Notes: generated by a model not told the origin, from the sequence alone. DNA of 64,000 nt from JBHYDC01 sp051861205 (GCA_051861205.1 JBHYDC010000001.1:1-64000), one strand, 5' to 3'. Numbered from the stretch's first letter, positions 47,418 through 57,243 are shown. Numbers and translations are program-made.

Positions 47418-49625
47418 ATGCTGGGTCGCAAGGACAACAGACGGTCCGCGCATCGAGGCGCCGCCGCCGGCGGGGCCGGTGCGTTCGCGCGTCCAGGTTC
47501 CGCCCGCCCCGCCGAAGAGATCGACCTCACGACGCTCGTCTTCGTCGTCCTCCGGCAATGGCGGTTCGTCGCGATTTCGACGGCGGTTTGCGTAGCGCTG
47601 GCGCTTGCCTATGTCGCCGTTGCACCGAAAACCTACCGGGCCACCACCCGCGTTCTTCTCGATCCGCGCGATAAAGAGGTTGTGGGCGAAGCGCTCCAGC
47701 AGCCCTTGCAGGGCGTCGATATCGCTTGGGTGGAAACCAAGGCCAATCTCGTCGCCTCCGCCGCAACGCTGCAAGCGGTGGTCAAAAGCGAAAATCTCAC
47801 CGCCGATCCCGAATTCGGCGGCACCCCGGACGAAAGCCTGCGCCACCTCGCCGAAGCGCTGCTCGTTGAGCGTGCCGACCTCACCTATGTGCTCGACATC
47901 AGCATCACCACCCGCTCGGCCGCCAAATCCGCCCGCCTCGCCCAAGCCGTCGGCGATGCGTTCGTTGCCAGCTTGCGCGATGTGAAGGCCGATGCCGCCC
48001 GGCAGGCGTCGGACCTCCTCAGCCGCCAGATCGACGACCTGCGCGAAAAGGCCCGCGCGGCCGATATGAAGCTCCAGGAATTCAAGCGCAAAAACAACAT
48101 CGTCGCCGCCAGCGGCAAGCTGGTCGACGAGGAAACCCTCTCGCAGCTCAATCAGTCCTTCATCGCGGCCTCGCTGCGCACCCAGGAAGCTCTCGCTCGC
48201 AAGAACCGGATCGACGCCGCCCGCCGTGCCGGCGGCGCGCAGTTCGGATCGGCGCTCGACAGCATCAACTCCGCCGTCATCAGCCGCTTGAAGATCGAAT
48301 ATGCGCTGGCCGCCAAACGCGCCGCCGATCTGGCCGAACAGCTCGGCCCCAGTCATCCCCGCATGATATCGGCGCGCGCCGAACTCGAAAAAACCCGCGC
48401 GCTGATCAACGACGAGCTAAACTCCCTCGCCGCCACCGCCACCGTCGACTACGACGTGGCGCTCGCCGCCGAAACCAGCACCCGCAAGGCGCTCGACGCC
48501 GCCACCGCCACCGTCAACGATAGCGGCGATGCCGGCATCACGCTGCGCGAACTCGATAACGAGGCCGCCGTCCGGCGCGATCTCTACAAAGCCTTCGTCT
48601 CCCGCCTGGAACAGACCGGCATCCAGCAGACTACCCAGATTTCCGACGCTCGCGTCATCGTCCCCGCCCAGGTTCCGCTTTACGCCTTCGGTCCGAAGCG
48701 CAGCCTCATCCTGGCCCTCGCCATGATCATCGGTGTTGGAACCGGCGTCACCGGCGCCCTCTACCGGGGCCGTTTCGACCTGATGCCCGCGCGCGGCGCC
48801 GGTCAGCCGGCGTCTCCCCGCCCTCAGCCCACGCCGCCCAGAGGGCCGACGCGCCGCCCATCCGCCGGAGACAGGCTGCCCATTCTTGCAGAGATTTCCG
48901 TCGACACCACCATCGCATCGGCCGGCCGCTTCGGACGCGTTCAAGCACGCGGCGCGCGCGATATCGTTGCAAGCGCGGTCGAAATCAAAGCGGGCAAGGC
49001 GCACCGGCCGGGCGTTACCGCGATCGTGGAACTCGCCGCCCGGCTTGAAGCAGCCTGCGGCGGCGCGCCCATCCTGGTGCAGGGCGTCGCGGCAGGCGCC
49101 CCCACCGCCGCCGTCGCCTACGGCCTCGCTCGCGCCTTATCTGGCAGCGGCGAGGTCCTGTTGGTGGATGCCGCTCACGACCCCTTCCGCCTCGCCGAAG
49201 CCTTGTGCGACGAGATCCCGCTCGGTCTCCTCGACACGGACACCGACACCGGCGGCGACGTCGATGGCCGCGAGATCGCCGTTCGCCTTGCCGGCGAAGC
49301 GATCACGGTCCTCGCTGCCGCATCCGCCGAACGCGCGGTTGAGATGGACGAGCAAGCCGACTATGTCGCCGATCTCATCGAAGCCGAAACGCACGACTTC
49401 GACGCCGCCGTCATCAGCCTCGGCGGCACCCTCGCGCCCTCGCTCTACGCCGCCCTGTCGGACTTGGCCGGCGTGGTCGTCCTCGTTGTCCAGGCCGCTG
49501 TCTGGACCGAGGCCGAAACCCGCGCCGCCGTGGTGGACCTTGCCGCCGCCACGCCCCGCTTCGCCGGCCTGATCCTCACAACCGAACGCGCGGCCACGGC
49601 CGAGCCCCGCAGATCGGCCGCCTGA
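47418..49625 (+). CDS. Exopolysaccharide chain-length/co-polymerase protein (Wzz/GumC type) with degenerate kinase-like tail
   Basis: 735 residues. Cytoplasmic N-terminus, membrane span 1 (WRFVAISTAVCVALALAYVA), Wzz domain, long periplasmic coiled coils (about 150-400), membrane span 2 (SLILALAMIIGVGTGVTGAL) and a cytosolic tail. The tail keeps the fold of a BY-kinase (VQGVAAGAPTAAVAYGLARA, VLLVDAAHDPFRLAEALCDE), but the Walker A Gly-Lys-Thr is missing and there is no Tyr-rich tail, so it is unlikely to phosphorylate. It controls chain length and export together with the flippase. Confidence 0.82.
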   Translation: MLGRKDNRRSAHRGAAAGGAGAFARPGSARPAEEIDLTTLVFVVLRQWRFVAISTAVCVALALAYVAVAPKTYRATTRVLLDPRDKEVVGEALQQPLQGVDIAWVETKANLVASAATLQAVVKSENLTADPEFGGTPDESLRHLAEALLVERADLTYVLDISITTRSAAKSARLAQAVGDAFVASLRDVKADAARQASDLLSRQIDDLREKARAADMKLQEFKRKNNIVAASGKLVDEETLSQLNQSFIAASLRTQEALARKNRIDAARRAGGAQFGSALDSINSAVISRLKIEYALAAKRAADLAEQLGPSHPRMISARAELEKTRALINDELNSLAATATVDYDVALAAETSTRKALDAATATVNDSGDAGITLRELDNEAAVRRDLYKAFVSRLEQTGIQQTTQISDARVIVPAQVPLYAFGPKRSLILALAMIIGVGTGVTGALYRGRFDLMPARGAGQPASPRPQPTPPRGPTRRPSAGDRLPILAEISVDTTIASAGRFGRVQARGARDIVASAVEIKAGKAHRPGVTAIVELAARLEAACGGAPILVQGVAAGAPTAAVAYGLARALSGSGEVLLVDAAHDPFRLAEALCDEIPLGLLDTDTDTGGDVDGREIAVRLAGEAITVLAAASAERAVEMDEQADYVADLIEAETHDFDAAVISLGGTLAPSLYAALSDLAGVVVLVVQAAVWTEAETRAAVVDLAAATPRFAGLILTTERAATAEPRRSAA

Positions 49626-49626
49626 C

Positions 49627-50688
49627 GTGACGTGTGGCACGCTCTTCGTCGATCACACCCATCTCGGCCGCACCGTCACGGGATTGGAGCGGATCGCGCT
49701 CGATCTTTTTTCCGGCGATGCGCTCGCGCCCCTGGTGCTGGAGCCCATCGTCGGCGGATCGAGCCGCCGCATGATCATCGGCCAGCAGGCCGTCATTCCC
49801 GCCCATCTTGCCGCCAACCGCAAGGCGGTCGTTCTTTGCCCCGGCTTCCCGCCGTCCATCCCGGCCACCCTGATCGGTGGGCGCCGCGTGGTGCCCTACA
49901 TCCACGATTGTTTCCTGATCACCCGTCCGAACGATCTGAACTGGCGCGCGCGGCTCTATATGGCGCCGGCCTTTCGCACGGCGTTGAAACGGCTGCCCTG
50001 GTTTCTCGTGAATTCGCAAGCGACCCGCGCCGAGCTATCCCGCTTTGTTTCACCCGGCGCCGAAATCTCGCTCTACCGCCCGGTGGTCGGCGACGTTTTC
50101 GGCATGGCCCCCCGTGCTGATGCCGCCGCGCGCCTGCGGCAGGTCTCCCCCGCCGGCCGCCTTCACCTGATCGCGCTCGGCACGGTCGAACCGCGCAAAA
50201 ATCTCATCGCGGCCGCCCACATCACCCGCGTTCTGCGCGATGTCCACGGCTTCGACGCCATTCTCGATATCGTGGGCCGGCCGGGCTGGGGCGGCGAAGC
50301 GGCCCGTCTGGCGGCCGAGCCCGGCGTCGTCCTCCACGGCTACCTGCCGGCGGGCGACATTCGCGATCTCCTCAGCCGCGCGCATCTCCTGATTTCCACC
50401 TCGCATGACGAAGGCCTCGGCCTTCCCCTTCTCGAAGCGGCCTATGCGGGCCTGCCCGTCGCCGCTCCCGATAAGCCTGTGTTCCGCGAGGTTCTCGGCT
50501 CGTCCGGCCTCTTCATAGACACCGCCGATCCCAAGGCGGCCGCCGCCGCCATCGCCGCCTCGGTCAGCGCACCGGGCGCCTTCCTCCAAGCCGCCGACAA
50601 CGCCTCGCGAAACATCCGCCGCTGGAACGAGGCCGCTATGGGTGATCGCACCGCCTTGGTGGAGCGGCTGTCCGCCATGCTCGCCTGA
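49627..50688 (+). CDS. Glycosyltransferase family 4-like protein
   Basis: 353 residues from a GTG start one base after the co-polymerase stop. GT-B fold: C-terminal nucleotide-sugar domain with LHLIALGTVEPRKNLIAAAH, VVLHGYLPAGDIRDLLSRAH and the EGLGLPLLEAAYAGLPVAAP signature. Transfers a sugar to the growing lipid-linked exopolysaccharide unit in the cytosol. Sugar unknown. Confidence 0.85.
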   Translation: MTCGTLFVDHTHLGRTVTGLERIALDLFSGDALAPLVLEPIVGGSSRRMIIGQQAVIPAHLAANRKAVVLCPGFPPSIPATLIGGRRVVPYIHDCFLITRPNDLNWRARLYMAPAFRTALKRLPWFLVNSQATRAELSRFVSPGAEISLYRPVVGDVFGMAPRADAAARLRQVSPAGRLHLIALGTVEPRKNLIAAAHITRVLRDVHGFDAILDIVGRPGWGGEAARLAAEPGVVLHGYLPAGDIRDLLSRAHLLISTSHDEGLGLPLLEAAYAGLPVAAPDKPVFREVLGSSGLFIDTADPKAAAAAIAASVSAPGAFLQAADNASRNIRRWNEAAMGDRTALVERLSAMLA

Positions 50689-51813
50689 TCAGCCCGTCGC
50701 CTTTTTGCGGAAGGCGGAGGCAATCGCGTCATAGGCGATTTTTGGCGCGAGTTCCGCATCGAAGGGCAGCGGACGTGGCTTGCGGTCGCTGCCGGGATGC
50801 GACGCCGCCCAAACATCGCGGTACCACGTCGCCATGTCCGTCAATTGCCACGCGATCACGGTCTTCAAAGCCGGCACCGCCAGAACCGCGTCGAGAAACG
50901 CTTCGTAGCGATCCGCCACCGCCGCGTCGCGCACCAGCGGATCGTCGGGAAAAGCCTCGTCGTTGACGTCGAGTTCGGTGATCATCAGCTCCACCTTGCG
51001 CTCGGCGAGCTGAAACAGAAACTCCTGAAAGCCGGCGTCGTCATAGGCCCATTGCGGCTGAAGATGTCCTTGAAGCCCCACCGCGTCCAGGCGGCATCCG
51101 GCATCCTGGATCCGGTCCACCAGCGTCAGCAGCCCCGCCCGAATGCCCGCGCCCGTTTCCGTCCATTGTTCGGTATGGGCCTCGTTCAGCACCAGCCGGC
51201 AGCCGGGCGCGGCCGCTTCGGCGCGCTTGAAGGCCTCCACCGGATAGTCACTTCCAAAGGCCTCCAGCCAAGGCCCGTCCCGCCAGCCGCCCGCCAAACC
51301 ATGCCCCGGCCAGAACGGCTCGTTCACCACATCCCAAGACTCCAGCGCCCCCGCATAGCGCCCGGCCGTCTCGTCGATGTGGCGCTCCAGCGCCGTCCGC
51401 TTCTCCCGCGCCGACAGCGCGGTCAGCCAGTCCGGGCGGCTCTCGTTCCAGGCAAGGCAATGGCCCCGCAGCGGCAATCCTGCTTCGCGGGCGAAGGCCA
51501 CGATGGCGTCGGCACCCGCCGTGTCGAATACATCGGCGGCCGGCCGCAGCACGTTGAGCTTCAGCGCCCAGTCCACCGTCAGAATGCGCGCGTGATGGCG
51601 GTAGAGCGCCGCTTGACCGGGATCGGTCAGCGTATCCGCCGCGATCGACGTCCCGAACGTCACCCCCGCCTCCGCCGCCAGATCGCCAAGCGACGTCACG
51701 AGCGCGCCCTGCGCTCCGGCAATCCCCGCTCCGGCACTGCGGCTGCCCAGCGTCCACGCCAGCACGCCGGCGGTAACCATAAGGGTCTCACGGCGGGACA
51801 GTTTAGGGGTCAT
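50689..51813 (-). CDS. GH10 endo-1,4-beta-xylanase-type glycoside hydrolase
   Basis: 374 residues. The N-terminus SRRETLMVTAGVLAWTLG looks like a Tat-type signal (twin Arg at 7-8), indicating periplasmic or secreted action. The catalytic residues are present: acid/base Glu165 in WDVVNEPF and nucleophile Glu280 in ITELDVND, plus the LRGHCLAWNESRPDW substrate block. In this setting it more probably trims the strain's own polysaccharide than digests plant xylan. It is convergent with the preceding glycosyltransferase, with no gap. Confidence 0.88.
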   Translation of the reverse strand: MTPKLSRRETLMVTAGVLAWTLGSRSAGAGIAGAQGALVTSLGDLAAEAGVTFGTSIAADTLTDPGQAALYRHHARILTVDWALKLNVLRPAADVFDTAGADAIVAFAREAGLPLRGHCLAWNESRPDWLTALSAREKRTALERHIDETAGRYAGALESWDVVNEPFWPGHGLAGGWRDGPWLEAFGSDYPVEAFKRAEAAAPGCRLVLNEAHTEQWTETGAGIRAGLLTLVDRIQDAGCRLDAVGLQGHLQPQWAYDDAGFQEFLFQLAERKVELMITELDVNDEAFPDDPLVRDAAVADRYEAFLDAVLAVPALKTVIAWQLTDMATWYRDVWAASHPGSDRKPRPLPFDAELAPKIAYDAIASAFRKKATG

Positions 51814-52070
51814 TTCGGTGCTTCTTCAAATCGAAGGTCCATGCAAACCCAGAAATGGCAACATTCATGCCGCAGTTTTAGAAGCACACTGGCAAACCCA
51901 TTGCCCTTGTTACACGCTGGAAAGAAAGCCCTTTCCAAGCGATCGATAAGAATTCTCTATTCGCATTTACGTTTTATTAACAATGTTCTCGCGTCCCGCC
52001 GGTCTTGCCGCATGACTGGCACCAGGGTTGCTGCATTCGGCTCACGCCGCATTGCGTGCAAGAGAACCCG
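51814..52070. promoter_or_regulatory. Promoter region of the wecG-like operon
   Basis: 257 bases without a gene, AT-rich around 51950-51985. A perfect inverted repeat TGGAAAG (51918-51924) / CTTTCCA (51931-51937) could be a regulator site. No sigma-factor consensus could be fixed. Confidence 0.35.
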
Positions 52071-52961
52071 ATGTCTCAGATTACCGCCATGCCAATTGGT
52101 CGATCCTACCCGGTGCCGGTCTTGGCGCCGGTCAGGGAACGGCCTGCTCAGCCGATTGTCCGCGTAGCGAATGTCCTGATCAACATCCGCGACCCGGACG
52201 ACGCCATCGCCCGCGTCATCGCCGACGCCGCCCTGGGGATCGGCGGCACGCTGTTCACACTCAACCTCGATCACTTGGTGAAGCTGGAGCAGGATCCCGC
52301 GTTTCGCGCCGCCTACGACCGTGCGAGCTACATCACCGCAGACGGCGTTCCGATCGTCACGATGGCGCGGGGCGCCGGCGTCGCGATCAGCCGCGTCACG
52401 GGAAGCGACCTCGTGGAACCGATGTGCCGGGCTGCGGCAACGGCCGGGATTCCCGTGCATTTCTTCGGCACATCGAACGTCATTTTGGAAACCGCCCGCG
52501 CCAGGCTCGAAGCAACGGTGCCCGGCCTGCGGATCGCAGGCCTGGAATCGCCGCCCTTCGGCTTCGACCCCACCGGCGCCGCCGCCGTTGCCGCCGCCGA
52601 GCGCATCGCGCAATCGGGCGCGAAGATCTGCTTCGTCGCGCTCGGCGCCCCAAAGCAGGAGCTTTTCGCCGACGTAGCCGCCTCGGTCGCTCCCGGCGTG
52701 CTCTTCCTCGGCATCGGGGCCGCGCTGGATTTCATTGCCGGCGCCCAAAAACGCGCACCCCGGGTCCTTTCCAACGCCGGGTTCGAATGGCTCTGGCGTC
52801 TTGCCCAGGATCCCCGCCGCCTCGGCCCCCGATACGCCCGGTCGGCGCTCTTTTTCACACGTTACATTTTGGGACGCCTCGGCTCGTCTTCCTCTGGAAC
52901 GGCACATCCGAAGGCGGGCGCTTCCAGCCCCGGTCTCCGTGAAACGGATACGTTCAAATGA
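52071..52961 (+). CDS. WecG/TagA/CpsF family glycosyltransferase
   Basis: 296 residues. Family blocks: TLNLDHLVKLEQDPAFRAAY, ITADGVPIVTMARGAG, VHFFGTSN, ICFVALGAPKQELFAD and LFLGIGAALDFIAGAQKRAP. These enzymes add the second sugar (often N-acetylmannosamine-type) to undecaprenyl-linked intermediates. Start at 52071 (MSQITAMP) is preferred; upstream in-frame starts have no support. Its end overlaps the next gene by 4 bases. Confidence 0.88.
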   Translation: MSQITAMPIGRSYPVPVLAPVRERPAQPIVRVANVLINIRDPDDAIARVIADAALGIGGTLFTLNLDHLVKLEQDPAFRAAYDRASYITADGVPIVTMARGAGVAISRVTGSDLVEPMCRAAATAGIPVHFFGTSNVILETARARLEATVPGLRIAGLESPPFGFDPTGAAAVAAAERIAQSGAKICFVALGAPKQELFADVAASVAPGVLFLGIGAALDFIAGAQKRAPRVLSNAGFEWLWRLAQDPRRLGPRYARSALFFTRYILGRLGSSSSGTAHPKAGASSPGLRETDTFK

Positions 52962-54208
52962 CCCATCGTCTTTGCATCCTTCATCCCATCGACCCCCGTG
53001 GCTCGAAGGTCGGCGGTATCGAGACCCACGTGAGGCTGATGCTGAGCCGTCATCCCGACGACATAAGCGTGCTGCTCGTCGGCATCGACGAGCGCGGCGA
53101 TCTTCCGGTCGGCAAAGTCGTTCGCCTCGACGTCGCCGGCCGCACGATCGATTTCCTGCCGGTCATTCACATCCCCGAAAAGGCGATCCACGCAGCCGCC
53201 AAGGTGCTGTCGCAGTCCGTCACCTTGCGCTTCGCCCTCGCTGCCCTGCGCCATCTCTTGAAGATCCGCCGCTTGGCCCGTGCTTCGTCCGCGACCACCG
53301 AAATCGAGCGCTTCGAACTCGCTTTGATCGCGCGCGCCGTCGGCAACCCGGTCGTCCAGGTCGTTCATGGCGAGGGATCCAGGGGCGACAAGATGGACAG
53401 CCTCATCAAGCGCTATTGGTGGCTCCACAGCCTCAACGAAAAGGTGGCGCTAGGTCTTGCCGCGCGTGTGGTCGGCGTCAATCCGAACATCATCCGCCGC
53501 TTCGAACGCGAAATGCCTCAGATCGCGCGAAAGGCTGAAATGCTCACCGTATCGGTCGACACCGAACGTTTTCCCGCCGCGCCCTTTTCAGCCCGCGATG
53601 TGTTCCGTATCGTTTTCGCCGGCCGCCTTGATGCGTTCAAGGATCCTCCGCTGATGTTCGATACGCTGGGTCATTTGCACGCGGAGCTGGATGGCAAGGT
53701 CGAGTTTCATTACATCGGCACCTCGGATCCCACCCTCGAACCTGCCTTTGAAGCCATCGCCCCCTTCACGGTTCGCCATGGCTTCCAAGATGCGGCCGGC
53801 GTCAGCGCAATCATGCGCTCCTGCCATGCCGGCATCCTGACCTCCTATTTCGAGGGCATGCCCTGCTATCTCCTCGAACTCCTCTCCAGCGGCCGCCCGA
53901 TCGGCGCAGTCCGCTTGCCGCAGTTCGAGCGCTTGATCGTGCCGGGCGTCAGCGGCTTCCAATTGGGCCGGATGCAGCATCCGCTCATGACGTCACAAGC
54001 CATGGCCGCCGGCTTCGTCAAACTCTGGGACGAGATCCGCGCCGGCGCCATCGATCCTGAAGCGGTCCGCGCTCTCGTGCGGCCCTATTCCGTCGAGGTG
54101 CAGATGCCCAAGCTCTTCGACCGGCACCGCTCGCTTGTCCGCCAGTCGTCCACAGGTCGGCCGCGCGCCATCGCCATCGCCACCAAAACCGAATCGCATT
54201 CGCGCTGA
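52958..54208 (+). CDS. Glycosyltransferase family 4-like protein
   Basis: 416 residues, GT-B fold: N-terminal domain CILHPIDPRGSKVGGIETHV (Gly-rich acceptor loop) and C-terminal domain VFAGRLDAFKDPPLMFDTLG with SYFEGMPCYLLELLSSGRPI. It overlaps the WecG-type gene start/stop by 4 bases, so the two enzymes probably act one after the other on the same intermediate. Confidence 0.85.
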   Translation: MTHRLCILHPIDPRGSKVGGIETHVRLMLSRHPDDISVLLVGIDERGDLPVGKVVRLDVAGRTIDFLPVIHIPEKAIHAAAKVLSQSVTLRFALAALRHLLKIRRLARASSATTEIERFELALIARAVGNPVVQVVHGEGSRGDKMDSLIKRYWWLHSLNEKVALGLAARVVGVNPNIIRRFEREMPQIARKAEMLTVSVDTERFPAAPFSARDVFRIVFAGRLDAFKDPPLMFDTLGHLHAELDGKVEFHYIGTSDPTLEPAFEAIAPFTVRHGFQDAAGVSAIMRSCHAGILTSYFEGMPCYLLELLSSGRPIGAVRLPQFERLIVPGVSGFQLGRMQHPLMTSQAMAAGFVKLWDEIRAGAIDPEAVRALVRPYSVEVQMPKLFDRHRSLVRQSSTGRPRAIAIATKTESHSR

Positions 54209-54211
54209 GCC

Positions 54212-55276
54212 TCAGCCGCCCATTTTGGGGCGGGCAAGTCCGGCGAAAAGCGCCTCCCACGCATCAGTCCCCGCCGCCAGCGAGAAACGGCCGGCATAGG
54301 CGATGCGCGGGCCCGGATCGCCGGGGTCCGCAAGCGCTGCGTCCAGCGCGCGAGCCATGGCCTCCGCATCGCCGATGGGCACGAGCGTGCCGTACCCCCC
54401 CGCCAGCAACTCTCCCAGGCCGTCGCAGTCGGTCGCCACCACCGGCAGGCCGTAGCCGAGGGCCTCCACCGCGGCCATCCCGAACGCCTCCGTGCGCGAG
54501 GGCACAGCGGCCACTTTCGCCGCTGCGAACACGGCAACGGGCCCTGCCACCTCGCCGAGAAGCTCCACCCGCCCGGTCAATCCCAAACCGGCGATCAGCT
54601 GCTTGAGGCGCGCTTCCTCCGGTCCCGCTCCGCCGATCACCAGCCGCGCGCCCGGCGTTGTCACCCGCGCGAAGGCCTGAACGAGATCCGCCATGCCCTT
54701 TTCCGGCGATAGCCGGCCAAGCGCCCCGATCACCGGGCTACGCGCGGCAAGCTCCCCTGCGCTTAGGTGGATGCCAGGCAGCGGCACCGGATTATAGATC
54801 CGCACCGTCTTTGCCGGGTTCGCCTTCCAGATTTCCACCATGCCCCGCACCAGCGCGTCCGAAACGCAAACGATGCGGCTCGCGATCAGCCCCAGCACGG
54901 GCATGCCGTGATAAGCCAGCGCCGAAAGCCGGCCGGTCTTATACTCCTCGAACCCGTGGAACGACACGACCAGCGGCGTGCGCGACGCCGCCAGCACCTT
55001 GGCCAGCGCCAGCTTCACATTCGAAACCGACACCGCCCCCGCCAACACGTCATAGCCCCCGCGCCGGATCAGCGCCGCGAGGTGCCGCACCGCGCGCGCG
55101 TGATTTCGCCCCAGAATGACCGTATCCACCCCCGCCGGCGGCGGCACGGGGCCGTCCAGCATGTCCACCGCCAGCGTCACGCCATGTCCGCGCCGCGCCA
55201 GTTCGACGGCAAGGCTGGCGAATACGCGCTCGGCGCCCCCGCCTCCGGACGCCCTGACGTGAAGGAGAATGTTCAT
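54212..55276 (-). CDS. Glycosyltransferase family 4-like protein
   Basis: 354 residues. GT-B: MNILLHVRASGGGGAERVFA at the N-terminus, then VIGALGRLSPEKGMADLVQA and PSRTEAFGMAAVEALGYGLP. The gene is convergent with the previous glycosyltransferase (stops 3 bases apart), so it belongs to a separate transcript of the same glycan island. Start at 55276 begins with the first strand. Confidence 0.85.
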   Translation of the reverse strand: MNILLHVRASGGGGAERVFASLAVELARRGHGVTLAVDMLDGPVPPPAGVDTVILGRNHARAVRHLAALIRRGGYDVLAGAVSVSNVKLALAKVLAASRTPLVVSFHGFEEYKTGRLSALAYHGMPVLGLIASRIVCVSDALVRGMVEIWKANPAKTVRIYNPVPLPGIHLSAGELAARSPVIGALGRLSPEKGMADLVQAFARVTTPGARLVIGGAGPEEARLKQLIAGLGLTGRVELLGEVAGPVAVFAAAKVAAVPSRTEAFGMAAVEALGYGLPVVATDCDGLGELLAGGYGTLVPIGDAEAMARALDAALADPGDPGPRIAYAGRFSLAAGTDAWEALFAGLARPKMGG

Positions 55277-55471
55277 CCGATAGGCCCTAGACAATACAAA
55301 GGCGGCGCAGCCCCAACCGGCTCGATGGCGTGCCCGAAAAGATCACCGACCGCGCCTTCGATCAAGCCAAGGCTGCCTTCAGCGTCAACAACGGGGCTCG
55401 CACTTGGCGCGGCAAGGGTGTATCTCCCCGCTGGCCCGTACTTCGGCCGAAGCGACCGAGGTTTATCCGCC

Positions 55472-56380
55472 GTGACCAACACATCCGCCGCCGTCAAGGT
55501 CACCAACACCGTCGGGCTCGGCATCGCGATGATGCTTTTGGGTGATTTTCTGTTTGCGGCCAATGACGTGATGGGAAAATGGCTGGTCGCCACCTATTCC
55601 GTCGGTCAAGTCTTGCTGATCCGCAGCCTCGCCGCGCTCATCGTGCTTGTGCCGCTCGTGTGGCGGGCGGGATGGCGAACGATCCTCCGGCTGGAACAGC
55701 CCAAGATCCAAATCCTCCGCGTCGTGCTCGCCACCTGCGAACTCGTCTGCTTCTACGCGGCCGTGGTCTACCTACCGATTGCCGACGTGATGACCGTCTA
55801 TCTCGCCAGTCCTATCTACGTCGCGGCCCTATCGCCGTGGCTGCTCGGCGAAACGGTCAGCCGCCGCCAATGGATCGCCATCGCGGTCGGTTTCGTCGGC
55901 GTCATCGTCGTGCTGCAACCCTCGTCCGAAAGCCTGAGTATGCCATCGATCATCGCGCTCGTCGGCAGCTTCGCCTTCGCGCTGGTCGTCCTCCAGGGGC
56001 GCCAACTGCGCCGCACGCCGGATGTCACGCTCGTTTTCTGGCAAACCATCGGCGCGCTGATTTGCGGCCTCGCGCTGGCGCCGATCGGCTGGGTTCCCCC
56101 TACGACGTTGGACTATGGCCTGCTCGGCGCGCTCGGCATCATCGCCATGGCCGCGCATCTCTGCATCAACCGGTCCTTGAAGCTTGCGCCCGCCGCCGTG
56201 GTGGCGCCGCTTCAATATACGCTGCTGCTCTGGGCCATTATCTTCGGCTGGTTCGTCTTCGGTGACGTGCCGAAAACGCCGATGCTGATCGGGGGAGCGA
56301 TCATCATCGGCGCCGGCATTTTCCTGTTCGAGCGATCGAAGAAGCCGGATCCTGAGCCGGTCCGCGTTGAAATCGGCTGA
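55472..56380 (+). CDS. EamA/DMT-family transporter
   Basis: 302 residues from GTG 55472. About ten membrane segments in two EamA repeats (first begins GLGIAMMLLGDFLFAANDVM; second SIIALVGSFAFALVVLQGRQ), ending in a charged tail. Drug/metabolite or nucleotide-sugar-like exporter; substrate unknown. The frame is open far upstream across the opposite-strand glycosyltransferase, but that part is not coding. Confidence 0.85.
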   Translation: MTNTSAAVKVTNTVGLGIAMMLLGDFLFAANDVMGKWLVATYSVGQVLLIRSLAALIVLVPLVWRAGWRTILRLEQPKIQILRVVLATCELVCFYAAVVYLPIADVMTVYLASPIYVAALSPWLLGETVSRRQWIAIAVGFVGVIVVLQPSSESLSMPSIIALVGSFAFALVVLQGRQLRRTPDVTLVFWQTIGALICGLALAPIGWVPPTTLDYGLLGALGIIAMAAHLCINRSLKLAPAAVVAPLQYTLLLWAIIFGWFVFGDVPKTPMLIGGAIIIGAGIFLFERSKKPDPEPVRVEIG

Positions 56381-56884
56381 TCAGCGCTCTTCCTCGTAAC
56401 GTCCGTCATGCCTGTGGCGCGGCCGCGCACGCCGCCCGGCAAGCACCGCCACCGCGAAAGCAAGCGCCGGCAAGGCGATGGCCGCCTTGTTCGACGTCAG
56501 CTTCGACATCACCGACGGCCTGTATTCGCCATTGGGGCGGCGGCTCGTGTCTCCCCCGCCCGCCCGCGATCCGGCAAACGCATTGCGCACGGCGTCCGAT
56601 GTGATCCGCCCCCGGCGCGACGGCTCGCTCGTGCGCCGTGTGAACCAGAACAGGATCGCCACCAGCACGAACACCGCCGTCATGATCAGGCAGGCCGACA
56701 CCGGGCCGAGATTGCGCGCAAGGCCGATCACGATGGCGGCCACCAGGAAGCCGAACGCGATCGCCCCCATCAGCCCCGCGATGATCGCGAGCACGAGATT
56801 GCGGATACCGCGCTCGGCGCGTTGCTTCACCTCGGTCAGCGCCAAGGCCGAGAGCAGCGGCGTCAAGAACTTCCCCATGATCAA
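56381..56884 (-). CDS. Holin-X-like (phage holin family) membrane protein
   Basis: 167 residues. Two membrane helices (NLVLAIIAGLMGAIAFGFLV and GPVSACLIMTAVFVLVAILF), a linker, then a third C-terminal hydrophobic stretch and an Arg/His-rich end. This is the small membrane protein annotated as phage holin family in many Proteobacteria, usually paired with YqjD-like proteins and linked to envelope stress rather than lysis. Its start overlaps the stop of the upstream gene by 4 bases. Confidence 0.7.
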   Translation of the reverse strand: MIMGKFLTPLLSALALTEVKQRAERGIRNLVLAIIAGLMGAIAFGFLVAAIVIGLARNLGPVSACLIMTAVFVLVAILFWFTRRTSEPSRRGRITSDAVRNAFAGSRAGGGDTSRRPNGEYRPSVMSKLTSNKAAIALPALAFAVAVLAGRRARPRHRHDGRYEEER

Positions 56885-57243
56885 TGACTGGAGCGCGAGA
56901 GAAGACCGACGAGATAGCCAACCCCCGCCGCGATCGCCACCGCCGTGAGGGGGCGCTCGCGCACCGACCGTTCCACTTCTTCCTCCAGCGCGCTGGCGCG
57001 GGCATAGGCTTCATCGCGCAGCGCCGCGCCGCGTTCGGCCAAGTCGCCGGCCACCCCGCTCGCCTGCTCGCGATACTCCGAATAGCGGTTCGACGCCATG
57101 TCGCCGACCATACCGGCAACCCGGTTGAGTTCGCGCTTCAGGTCGGCGATGTCGTTGGAAAGCGACGTTACGTCACCCTGCATCGAAGCCGATCCGGGTG
57201 CTTCGCCTGCGCGCGCGGTGGGGCCTGATGTGCTGCTCGCCAT
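56881..57243 (-). CDS. YqjD/ElaB-like (DUF883) membrane-anchored protein
   Basis: 120 residues. A helical amphipathic body (about 25-100) is followed by the C-terminal membrane anchor RPLTAVAIAAGVGYLVGLLS with the typical RxRP and Gly-rich pattern. In enterobacteria such proteins bind the inner membrane and ribosomes in stationary phase. Operon with the holin-X-like gene. Confidence 0.8.
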   Translation of the reverse strand: MASSTSGPTARAGEAPGSASMQGDVTSLSNDIADLKRELNRVAGMVGDMASNRYSEYREQASGVAGDLAERGAALRDEAYARASALEEEVERSVRERPLTAVAIAAGVGYLVGLLSRSSH

